From Alphaproteobacteria bacterium (GTDB lineage Bacteria > Pseudomonadota > Alphaproteobacteria > ATCC43930 > CGMCC-115725), in assembly GCA_019240125.1 (NCBI GenBank), contig JAFAYW010000338.1, positions 1 through 33,586 on the forward strand: a DNA stretch of 33,586 nt, given 5' to 3'. Positions 8,547-15,703 of this stretch are shown here, piece by piece (the stretch's first letter is position 1; each line of letters begins with the position of its first letter). The position numbers were made by a program, and so were the translations under genes. The notes beneath the pieces are model-generated. The model worked only from the letters and a program-made list of their open reading frames with translations, was not told the DNA's origin and did no database searches.

Positions 8547-8732
8547 TCAGCGCTTGAACAAGGCCTCGGCGCCGCTGCGCTGCTTCTGCTTGGCGGCGAT
8601 CTCGCCGCGAGCGCGATCGATCTCGGCCTGCAAGGTCGCGATGTAGGCTTCCAGCTCGGCAATACCGAGCAGCGTCAGGTCCTTGGGCTTCGGCGGCTGG
8701 CGCCGCGGGATCAGGTCTTCTTCTTCGATCAT
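8547..8732 (-). CDS. DUF1192 family protein
   Basis: The 61-residue protein starts MIEEEDLIPRRQPPKPKDLT, and its ELEAYIATLQAEIDRARGEIAAKQKQR stretch is a coiled coil. This order (acidic start, PRR, KDL--L, S/A-x-EL--YI--L--EI-R) defines DUF1192, an alphaproteobacterial family of unknown function. The gene is divergent from the DUF1013 gene, with about 100 bases between them. Confidence 0.88.
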   Translation of the reverse strand: MIEEEDLIPRRQPPKPKDLTLLGIAELEAYIATLQAEIDRARGEIAAKQKQRSGAEALFKR

Positions 8733-8833
8733 CGCGGCCTCTGTTCACCTTTCCTCTTTTCGCCGCGCCCATTATATCTGCAGCAAAGCGCGTTGTTGGC
8801 GCCGGTTTCACCGAGAATTTTGGAAAGTTTGCC

Positions 8834-9409
8834 ATGGCTGCTCCGTTAATGCCGAAGGCGACGGCCGTATGGCTGGTCGAAAACACCTCGCTGACATTCG
8901 ACCAGATCGCCGATTTTTGCGAATTGCATCCGCTTGAGGTTCAGGCGATCGCCGATGGCGAAGTCGCAATCCAGATGCAGGGGCTTGATCCTGTGGCCAA
9001 CGGCCAGACGACGGCGGAGGAGATCGAGCGCTGTCAGAAGGACGCGGACGCGCGGCTGAAACTGTCGCCGCAAGCCGTGCCGCAGCAATTTATCAAGCAC
9101 AAGGGCCCCCGCTACACGCCGATCTCGAAGCGGCAGGACAAGCCCGACGCGATCGCCTATCTGCTGCGTACCCACCCCGAATTGTCCGACGCGCAGATCA
9201 CCAAGCTGATCGGCACGACCAAGCCGACGATCGCGGCGGTGCGCGATCGCACGCACTGGAACAGCGCCAATATCAAGCCGCGTCACCCGGTCGGGCTCGG
9301 CCTCTGCACGATGGAAGAGCTCGACGAAGTTGTCGCCCGCGCCCTGCGGACCAAGGGGCGGGTCGCCACCGAAGTGCCGAGCGACGAAGACGAAGTCGTC
9401 GAGAGCTGA
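8834..9409 (+). CDS. DUF1013 family protein, TrcR-like cell-cycle transcription factor
   Basis: The 191-residue protein starts MAAPLMPKATAVWLVENTSL and continues TFDQIADFCELHPLEVQAIADGEVA. This is the conserved helix-turn-helix-like N-half of DUF1013. A second such unit, AIAYLLRTHPELSDAQITKLIGTTKPTIAAVRDRTHWN, lies near residues 114-151. The Caulobacter member TrcR associates with RNA polymerase and affects cell-cycle transcription, so a similar role is inferred here. The family is nearly confined to Alphaproteobacteria. The C-terminus is acidic (SDEDEVVES). The next gene starts two bases after the stop. Confidence 0.9.
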   Translation: MAAPLMPKATAVWLVENTSLTFDQIADFCELHPLEVQAIADGEVAIQMQGLDPVANGQTTAEEIERCQKDADARLKLSPQAVPQQFIKHKGPRYTPISKRQDKPDAIAYLLRTHPELSDAQITKLIGTTKPTIAAVRDRTHWNSANIKPRHPVGLGLCTMEELDEVVARALRTKGRVATEVPSDEDEVVES

Positions 9410-9411
9410 GC

Positions 9412-10011
9412 TTGCCGGCGGTAAACCCGGTCGTCACCGAGGCGTTGCAGGAGGCGCGTACCGCACTCGATGCGCTGCTTACCAACGAGGCGGCGCTGCG
9501 GTCGATCGGTGAGGCTGGCCGCCTGCTGGCGGCGTGCTTCGGCCGCGGCAATCGCGTCTATAGCTGCGGCAATGGCGGCTCGATGTGCGACGCGATGCAT
9601 TTCGCCGAGGAGTTATCGGGCCGCTTTCGCCTCGACCGGCCAGCCCTGCCGGCGACAGCGATCGGCGATGCCGGGCACCTGACCTGTGTCGCCAACGATT
9701 ACGGCTTCGACCACATCTTTAGCCGCTATGTCGAGGCGCACGGCCGGGCCGGCGACTGCCTCCTGGCAATCAGCACCAGCGGCGCCAGCAGCAACATCGC
9801 AAAAGCCGCCGAGGCGGCGCGCGCCGCCGGCCTGTCGGTAATCGCGCTCACCGGCCGGTCTGATTCGGCGCTGGGCGCGCTCGCCGATATCGACATCTGC
9901 ACTCCGGTCGGCCGCTTCTCCGACCGCGTCCAGGAACTGCACATCAAAGTCGTGCATATCCTGATCGAATTGGTCGAACGCGAACTCTATCCGGAAAACT
10001 ACCGCGACTAA
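9412..10011 (+). CDS. gmhA: Sedoheptulose 7-phosphate isomerase (SIS domain)
   Basis: The 199-residue protein follows E. coli GmhA through its length: SCGNGGSMCDAMHFAEELSGRFR (51-73), AIGDAGHLTCVANDYGFDHIFSRYVE, AISTSGASSNI (119-129) and RVQELHIKVVHILIELVE (172-189). The residues corresponding to the zinc and catalytic set (H61, E65, Q172 and H180 of E. coli) are H63, E67, Q174 and H182. It makes D-glycero-D-manno-heptose 7-phosphate for LPS core or another heptose glycan. The start is TTG, two bases after the DUF1013 stop, so translation is probably coupled. No other heptose gene is in the window. Confidence 0.93.
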   Translation: MPAVNPVVTEALQEARTALDALLTNEAALRSIGEAGRLLAACFGRGNRVYSCGNGGSMCDAMHFAEELSGRFRLDRPALPATAIGDAGHLTCVANDYGFDHIFSRYVEAHGRAGDCLLAISTSGASSNIAKAAEAARAAGLSVIALTGRSDSALGALADIDICTPVGRFSDRVQELHIKVVHILIELVERELYPENYRD

Positions 10012-10020
10012 CCGCTGCAT

Positions 10021-10178
10021 CTAGCCCGCGCGTCGGCACAAAACCCCTCGCCCCCACTGGGGTATAGGGCTGGAGTGAGGGGGACTTACAAAACTCTTTC
10101 CGCAGACCCTCACCCACCACCGCCTACCGGCGGCGGTCCCCCCTCTCCCGCAATGCGGGAGAGGGTTGTTCCGGCAAC
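10021..10178. repeat. Intergenic palindromic repeat cluster between convergent gmhA and prpE
   Basis: The gap between two convergent genes is filled with C-rich and G-rich inverted units. The clearest is a perfect 11-base stem, CCCTCTCCCGC (10141-10151) with GCGGGAGAGGG (10155-10165), around AAT. Before it are ACCGCC/GGCGGT arms near 10118-10137 and an imperfect CCCCTCGCC...GTGAGGGGG pair at about 10045-10075. The style matches dispersed intergenic repeats common in alphaproteobacterial genomes. The hairpins could also end transcription from both sides, though there is no long T tract. Copy number elsewhere cannot be judged from this window. Confidence 0.65.
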
Positions 10179-12092
10179 CTATCGGGGCTCGCCGCCGTAC
10201 CCGGCTTGTTTTAGCGCCGCCTCGATCTCGGGCAGGATGGCGGGGTCGTCGATGGTCGCCGGCATGCGGTATTCGGTGCCATCGGCAATCGAGCGCATCG
10301 TGCCGCGCAGGATCTTGCCGGAGCGGGTTTTCGGCAGCCGCTCGACAATCAGCGTTGTCCTGAGGCTGGCGATCGGGCCGATACGCTGACGAACCAGCGC
10401 CACCACCTCCGCCTCGATCTGCTGCGGCGCGCGTGCTGCGCCCGCCTTGAGCACCACCAGCGCCAGCGGCACCTGCCCTTTCAGCGCGTCGGCTACACCC
10501 ATCACCGCGCATTCGGCGACATCGGGGTGCGATGCGACAACCTCCTCGATCTCGCCTGTCGAAAGCCGATGCGCCGCGACATTGATGATGTCGTCGGTAC
10601 GGGTCATCACGTGGATATAGCCGTCGCTATCGATCATCCCGGCATCGGCGGTCTGGTAATATCCGGGATAGGCGCTGAGATAGCTTTCGACAAAGCGCTC
10701 TTCGGCCTGCCACAGCGTCGGCAGCGCGCCGGGCGGCAACGGTAGTTTCACCGCCAGCGCGCCGATCTCGCCGGCCGGCACCTCACGCGCTTCGCCGACC
10801 GCGTCAGCCTCCAGAACCCGCACATCCCAGCCCGGCACCGCGCGCGTGCACGAGCCGTGCTTGACCGGCATGCGCTCGATCCCCAGACAATTCGCGCCGA
10901 TCGGCCAGCCGGTCTCGGTCTGCCACCAATGATCGATCACCGGCACCTTCAGCTGTTCCTCGGCCCAGGCGACGGTCGGCGGATCGGCCCGCTCTCCGGC
11001 AAGAAACAGAGCGCGGAAACGGCTGAGATCATGCGCCCGGATCAAGGCGCCCTCCGGGTCCTCGCGCTTGATGGCGCGGAACGCGGTCGGCGCGGTAAAG
11101 AACACCCGCACGTCATGCTGCTCGATGACCCGCCAGAAGGCGCCGGCATCGGGGGTGCCGACCGGCTTCCCCTCATACATCACCGTCGTGCAGCCATGGA
11201 TCAGCGGCGCGTAGACGATATAGGAATGCCCGACTACCCAGCCGACATCGGAGGCGGTCCAGAACACCTCGTCGGGCGCTACGCCGTAGATGTGCCGCAT
11301 CGACCAGGCGAGCGCGACGGCATAGCCGCCATTGTCGCGCACCACGCCCTTCGGTACCCCGGTGGTTCCCGAGGTATAGAGGATGTAGAGCGGGTCGGTC
11401 GCCAGCACTGGCACGCAATCCGCCGGCTGGGCCGCCGCCTCAAGCTCGTGCCAGTCATGGTCGCGGCCCGGCGTCAGCGCGGCGCGGCCCATCGGCCGCT
11501 GCAGCATGACGCACGCGTCAGGTTTGCTGCGCGCCTCGGCGATCGCCGCGTCGACCAACGGCTGGTAGGGGATGACCCGATTTACCTCGACACCGCACGA
11601 AGCCGCGACGATCACCCGCGGCTTGGCGTCGTCGATCCGCGTCGCCAATTCATGCGGCGCAAAACCGCCGAACACGACCGAGTGGATCGCCCCGATGCGG
11701 GCGCAGGCGAGCATCGCGATCGCTGCCTCCGGTACCATCGGCATATAGATCAATACCCGGTCCCCGGCCCGCACGCCGAGCCCGGCCAGCCCGCCGGCAA
11801 ACCGCGCCACCCGGTCGCGCAGCTCGCGATAGGTGAAGGACTTGATCGTGCCGGTGACCGGGCTGTCCCAGATCAGTGCCGTGCGTTCGCCATTTCCCGC
11901 CGCGACATGCCGGTCCAGCGCGTTCCAGCAGGTATTTAGCCGGCCGCCGGCAAACCAGCGATAAAATGGCGGCCGGCTATCGTCGAGCACGCGCTCCCAG
12001 CGGGTCTCCCAATCGACGGCGCCCGCCGCCTCGGCCCAGAACGCCTCCGGTGTGGCCAGCGACCGTCGATAAATCTCGGCATAGCCTGGCAT
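10179..12092 (-). CDS. prpE: Propionyl-CoA synthetase
   Basis: The 637-residue protein is an acetyl-CoA-synthetase-type AMP-forming ligase with PrpE features: MPGYAEIYRRSLATPEAFWAE, the P-loop YTSGTTGVPKGVVRDNGGY, SDVGWVVGHSYIVYAPLIHG, YEGKPVGTPDAGAFWRV, WWQTETGWPI and the acetylatable-lysine segment KTRSGKILRGTMR near the C-terminus. The VVRDNGG continuation of the P-loop is specific for PrpE as opposed to Acs. It activates propionate to propionyl-CoA, the substrate of PccBA in the same window. A GGAGGAG lies about ten bases before the ATG. It may be co-transcribed with the upstream MFS gene (67-base gap). Confidence 0.93.
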   Translation of the reverse strand: MPGYAEIYRRSLATPEAFWAEAAGAVDWETRWERVLDDSRPPFYRWFAGGRLNTCWNALDRHVAAGNGERTALIWDSPVTGTIKSFTYRELRDRVARFAGGLAGLGVRAGDRVLIYMPMVPEAAIAMLACARIGAIHSVVFGGFAPHELATRIDDAKPRVIVAASCGVEVNRVIPYQPLVDAAIAEARSKPDACVMLQRPMGRAALTPGRDHDWHELEAAAQPADCVPVLATDPLYILYTSGTTGVPKGVVRDNGGYAVALAWSMRHIYGVAPDEVFWTASDVGWVVGHSYIVYAPLIHGCTTVMYEGKPVGTPDAGAFWRVIEQHDVRVFFTAPTAFRAIKREDPEGALIRAHDLSRFRALFLAGERADPPTVAWAEEQLKVPVIDHWWQTETGWPIGANCLGIERMPVKHGSCTRAVPGWDVRVLEADAVGEAREVPAGEIGALAVKLPLPPGALPTLWQAEERFVESYLSAYPGYYQTADAGMIDSDGYIHVMTRTDDIINVAAHRLSTGEIEEVVASHPDVAECAVMGVADALKGQVPLALVVLKAGAARAPQQIEAEVVALVRQRIGPIASLRTTLIVERLPKTRSGKILRGTMRSIADGTEYRMPATIDDPAILPEIEAALKQAGYGGEPR

Positions 12093-12159
12093 CTACTGTG
12101 TTCTCCTCCCTGCGAGAGAGGATTCTCGGCTCCAACCTCGCTTTTGCCAAGCGGCGGCG

Positions 12160-13404
12160 CTATTCAGCGGCCGCCGCCTGAGTGGCAGGCGCCGCCGCCG
12201 GCGCGAGTTCGTCGCGGCGCATCGGGAACAGCAGGGCGCCGAGCAAAACCAATAGGCCAAACCCGGCCAATACCTCGAACAGCACGGTAAATCCGCCATG
12301 CTCGTGCATGAAGGCGACCAGCGGCACCGCCGTCGCGGCGATCCCGAAGGAGAGCAGGTAGCGCACCGCGTAGACCCGGGCGCGCCACTCGGCGCTGGCA
12401 TAACGCGCCACCATCGCGTCGTTGAAGGTGATCTGGCCGAACACCGTGAAGATCATCGCGGTTGCCGCGATCACCATCGGCCAGCCGGTGGCGAAGGCGG
12501 TCACCAACAGCAGCGGCGCCTGCAACAGCACGATGCCGAGAAACCCGACCTTGAGCGGGTGCCTGTCGATGACCCGCCCCATGATCAGCTGCGAAAACGC
12601 CCCGATCACATAGACGCCGCAGACCAGCATCCCGACCCGGAAGGTCGAGCCCGCGAGCTGCGGCAGGCGCTCGTCGATCAGCTTGGGAAAGGCCACGGTG
12701 GTGGCATTGAACACCATGCCGCCGGCCAACGTCGCCAGTACCAGCACGAGAAACGCGCGAATGACGACCTCTCGCGGGAACGTCACCGCGCGCGCCGCCT
12801 TGCGCCCGCTGTGGTTCGGCTCGTCGGGCACCATCGCGACATAGCAGGCGCCGACCGCGATCGCGACGAGACCGGGCATGACAAACGCGTAGCGCCAGCC
12901 GAGCCACTGGGTGATGCCGCCGGTTGTCAGGGCCGCAAAGGCGACCCCGAGATTGCCCCACACACCGTTGACGCCAATCGTGCGGCCCAGTTTGCCGCCG
13001 CGCTCCGCATGGCTGACCAGCATCGCCGTGCCGACCGGGTGATAGATCGCGGCAAACAGGCCGATCGCCGCCAGCCCGCCGGCAACCTGCCATTGCGCTT
13101 GGGCAAATCCGGTCGCGAGGGTCGCGGCACCGATCCCGAAAAAGAACACCGCCATCATGTTGCGCCGGCTCCAGCGGTCGCCGAGCCAGCCGGCCGGCAG
13201 CGACCCCGCGCCAAAGGCGATAAACCCGCCCAGCGCCAGCGTGATCATCTCGCCGTATGAGCGTCCGAACTGCATCTGCATGCCGAGCACCGCGGTCGGG
13301 TAGATCAGCATGAACATGTGGTCGATCACATGACCGGCATTGATAAAGCCGATCACCCGGCGCGATGCCGCCACCGGCGGCAATGTCATATCCATCGATG
13401 CCAT
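12160..13404 (-). CDS. MFS transporter, fosmidomycin-resistance (Fsr)-like
   Basis: The 414-residue protein has 12 hydrophobic segments and major-facilitator loops such as GWLGDRWSRRNMM after TM2 and MGRVIDRHPLK in the second half. The start MASMDMTLPP is chosen because AGGAGG lies six to seven bases upstream (13410-13417); an in-frame ATG further upstream lacks this. The early IGFINAGHVIDHMFMLIYPTAV segment, with His and Asp in TM1, resembles the Fsr/YfcJ-type branch of drug and small-molecule exporters. It is divergent from an AraC-type regulator 97 bases away, which probably controls it. The substrate is unknown. Confidence 0.85.
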   Translation of the reverse strand: MASMDMTLPPVAASRRVIGFINAGHVIDHMFMLIYPTAVLGMQMQFGRSYGEMITLALGGFIAFGAGSLPAGWLGDRWSRRNMMAVFFFGIGAATLATGFAQAQWQVAGGLAAIGLFAAIYHPVGTAMLVSHAERGGKLGRTIGVNGVWGNLGVAFAALTTGGITQWLGWRYAFVMPGLVAIAVGACYVAMVPDEPNHSGRKAARAVTFPREVVIRAFLVLVLATLAGGMVFNATTVAFPKLIDERLPQLAGSTFRVGMLVCGVYVIGAFSQLIMGRVIDRHPLKVGFLGIVLLQAPLLLVTAFATGWPMVIAATAMIFTVFGQITFNDAMVARYASAEWRARVYAVRYLLSFGIAATAVPLVAFMHEHGGFTVLFEVLAGFGLLVLLGALLFPMRRDELAPAAAPATQAAAAE

Positions 13405-13501
13405 TCCGCACCTCCTCGCGCGCGCTGGACCCGCCGCTTCCACATAGAACATACTCGCGGCGGAATAACTATGTCGTGCCAAGCATCGTCGAGAACCGGA
13501 C

Positions 13502-14266
13502 ATGAAAAGCACTAACGCCGACGATTATCAGCACACGCCGCGGCCGCTCGCCGGCATGCCCAAGGATTTCGCCGATGGCTGGCATATCGCGCCGCATAGC
13601 CACAGACGGGCACAGCTCGCCTGGGCCGCCTCGGGTGTGATGCGCGTTACGGCCGGCGCCGATAGCTGGATCGTGCCGCCGCAGCGGGCGGTGTGGATCC
13701 CGGCTGGGACGGTGCACGAAATCCGCATGTCTGGCCCGGTCGCGATGCGCAGCCTCTATATCGACCCGGTCGCCGGTGCTCCGGCCGGAATGGCCTGCAA
13801 GGTGATCCTGATGTCGGGTCTGCTGCGCGAGCTGGTACTCGAAATGGCCGACGCGCCAGTGGATTACCCGGCCGAGGGGCGGTTCGCCTTGATCGCGGCG
13901 CTGATCCTCGACGAGATCGGGCGCAGCGCGGCGCAGCATCTGCAATTGCCGATGCCCCGCGACCCCCGGCTGCGCGCGATCTGCAGCGCATTGCTGGCCG
14001 AGCCGGAACGCACCGACACGCTGGAGCGCTGGTCCGATACGGCCGGCGCGAGCAGCCGCACCCTGGCCCGCCTGTTCACGCGCGAGGTCGGGATGAGCTT
14101 CCGCGCCTGGCGCTCGCAGTTGCGCCTCGCCGCCGCGCTGGCGGGTCTCGCGCAAGGCGCTGACATCGCCGGCACCGCGCATCATGTCGGCTATCGCAGC
14201 CCCAGCGCCTTCACCGCGATGTTCCGCAAAACCCTCGGCAAACCCCCGCGCCACTATTTCGGCTGA
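13502..14266 (+). CDS. AraC family transcriptional regulator with N-terminal cupin
   Basis: The 254-residue protein has an N-terminal cupin sensor (WHIAPHSHRRAQLAWAASG, IVPPQRAVWIPAGTVHEIRM) and a C-terminal AraC DNA-binding domain of two helix-turn-helices (TLERWSDTAGASSRTLARLFTREVG; GTAHHVGYRSPSAFTAMFRKTLGKPPRHY). The layout matches E. coli NimR (YeaM), which represses a divergent MFS exporter, NimT. The same divergent arrangement with an MFS gene is seen here, so local control of the transporter is likely. The ligand is not predictable. Confidence 0.9.
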   Translation: MKSTNADDYQHTPRPLAGMPKDFADGWHIAPHSHRRAQLAWAASGVMRVTAGADSWIVPPQRAVWIPAGTVHEIRMSGPVAMRSLYIDPVAGAPAGMACKVILMSGLLRELVLEMADAPVDYPAEGRFALIAALILDEIGRSAAQHLQLPMPRDPRLRAICSALLAEPERTDTLERWSDTAGASSRTLARLFTREVGMSFRAWRSQLRLAAALAGLAQGADIAGTAHHVGYRSPSAFTAMFRKTLGKPPRHYFG

Positions 14267-14332
14267 GGAAATCCGGCAGCAGTCCAAGCGCCGGAGCCTG
14301 AGCTGCCTGTTTGTTGCGAAGATACCCTCGGG

Positions 14333-15043
14333 TTACGTGCCGTTGACGAGGGCGTTCATCCGCTGTTGGGCCTTCTGCATGGCTTCCAGCTTGGTCCGCA
14401 TGGCCTCGACCAGGGCTTGCAGGCGGGGTTGCAGGGCGGGATCGGTGACGCGGATCATCGCGCCATCAAGCTGTACCGCGGTCTTATGCTGGTCGAGAAA
14501 CTCCGCCAGTTCGAGAATCGCCTGGATCGAGGCGTCGAGTTCCGGGAAAATATTCCTGAACGCCTTTGCGGGTTGGCTCACGTCGCGGTCGTAAGCGGTG
14601 TCATAGACCGGTTTCAGGTCGGGCGGTTGGTCGAGGGCGGCGTGCGCGGTGTCGGCACTGGCGAGTTGCCGGTCGAGGGCCCCGCGGATCGCCGCCATCC
14701 CATCGCGCAAAGCAGCGATGTCACTGCGCCGGGTAACGACCTCGTTGAGCGAGCGCGGCACGCCCTTCGCGATGGCCTGCTGCAGGGGCTGCGACACCGA
14801 CTGGTCCATGCCGGCATTGAAGTCGGCGATCACCGCATAGTGTTTGGCGTAAGCGCCGAACAAGGCGGTTTCCTCCGGCGTCATATGCGGCACATGCACA
14901 CCGGGTTTGGCGATGATGCGCATCTGCAACCAGGCGACAAAATTCCTGCGCTGGGTTGCCTCGCTGTCGCCGCACGCGAGCAGCGGCATGACGAGGAGCA
15001 GGCCGGCCGCAAGGCGGGCGATCGAGGCGCTGGTTCGTATCAA
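14333..15043 (-). CDS. DUF3053 family lipoprotein (YiaF-like)
   Basis: The 236-residue product has an N-terminal export signal ending in the lipobox LLAC (residues 21-24), so Cys24 should be lipidated. The mature part matches the DUF3053 layout of enterobacterial YiaF: QRRNFVAWLQMRIIAKPG..VPHMTPEETALFG, a central ADTAHAALDQPPDLKPVYDTAYDRDVSQPA, and a C-terminal helix. It is predicted to be mostly helical and membrane-anchored at the periplasmic face. The function of the family is unknown. It is convergent with the AraC gene. Confidence 0.83.
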   Translation of the reverse strand: MIRTSASIARLAAGLLLVMPLLACGDSEATQRRNFVAWLQMRIIAKPGVHVPHMTPEETALFGAYAKHYAVIADFNAGMDQSVSQPLQQAIAKGVPRSLNEVVTRRSDIAALRDGMAAIRGALDRQLASADTAHAALDQPPDLKPVYDTAYDRDVSQPAKAFRNIFPELDASIQAILELAEFLDQHKTAVQLDGAMIRVTDPALQPRLQALVEAMRTKLEAMQKAQQRMNALVNGT

Positions 15044-15158
15044 TGTGCTTGTCCCATCGTATATGACGGCGGCCCGCGGCTGTCGGCATCTCGGCGTTAC
15101 TATCTTTCTGAGGCCGCCGCGGCGATGCCATTATACCGGCTCGGTCTGCACATGAAGG

Positions 15159-15575
15159 GTGATGTCGGGGATGGAACGTGTCGCGCAGTGTCATTGCGGC
15201 CAGCTTCGGGCGATCGCGTCGGGGGAGCCAGACCGGGTTTATATCTGCCACTGCGTCGCGTGCCAGCGGCGCACCGGCGCCGTCGTGCATTCGGGCGCCG
15301 CCTACCCGAAGACGCGGGTGCGCTTCGAGGGCGATGAAAAGATATACGCGCGACTGGGCGACAGCGGATCGGAGATTCGCTTTCACTTCTGCCCGACATG
15401 CGGGACCAGCGTGTATTGGGAAGGCGATCGCAATCCGGCGATCTATGGCATCGCTGTCGGCGCCTTCGCCGACCCGCATTTCCCGGCACCGACCTCCTCG
15501 GGCTGGGAGGAATCGATGCATCGCTGGCTCGGTCTGCCCGACGATATCGCGCATTTTCCGCAAAGCCGCAGCTGA
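15159..15575 (+). CDS. GFA (CENP-V/Gfa) family zinc-binding protein
   Basis: The protein has the seven-cysteine pattern of the GFA family: CHC (11-13), CHCVACQRRTG (30-40) and FCPTCGTSVYW (77-87), which bind structural and catalytic zinc. The founder was named a glutathione-dependent formaldehyde-activating enzyme, but most members have no proven activity, so the call stops at family level. The start is uncertain: GTG 15159, ATG 15162 and ATG 15171 are in frame, and AAGGG at 15155-15159 fits the last best. It is divergent from the DUF3053 gene. Confidence 0.87.
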   Translation: MMSGMERVAQCHCGQLRAIASGEPDRVYICHCVACQRRTGAVVHSGAAYPKTRVRFEGDEKIYARLGDSGSEIRFHFCPTCGTSVYWEGDRNPAIYGIAVGAFADPHFPAPTSSGWEESMHRWLGLPDDIAHFPQSRS

Positions 15576-15599
15576 ACACACGCGCTCGCTTCCAAGGAC

Positions 15600-15687
15600 G
15601 TCGTCGCGAGGCGGCGCAGCCGACGCGGCAATCTCGCACCGCTCGAGTCTCCGCGGCGCGAGATTGCTTCGCTGCGCTCGCGATGAC
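15600..15687. repeat. Dispersed intergenic palindromic element (about 88 bases)
   Basis: The element has inverted arms. The outer pair is GTCGTCGCGAG (15600-15610) with CTCGCGATGAC (15677-15687), 10 of 11 bases complementary. The inner pair is GCAATCTCGC (15628-15637) with GCGAGATTGC (15658-15667), perfect. The wording (GTCATCGCGAG..GCGAAGCAATCTCGC) is that of a family of short palindromic repeats scattered between genes in many proteobacteria. It lies between the GFA gene and the acyl-CoA ligase and ends 16 bases before the ligase start, so transcripts of that gene may begin with this hairpin. Confidence 0.8.
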
Positions 15688-15703
15688 AGTTTGAAGGTGG
15701 GAG

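Noticed and set aside
10857..11939. Plus-strand open frame opposite prpE
   Set aside because: Arg/His/Asp-rich antisense shadow with no recognisable domain.
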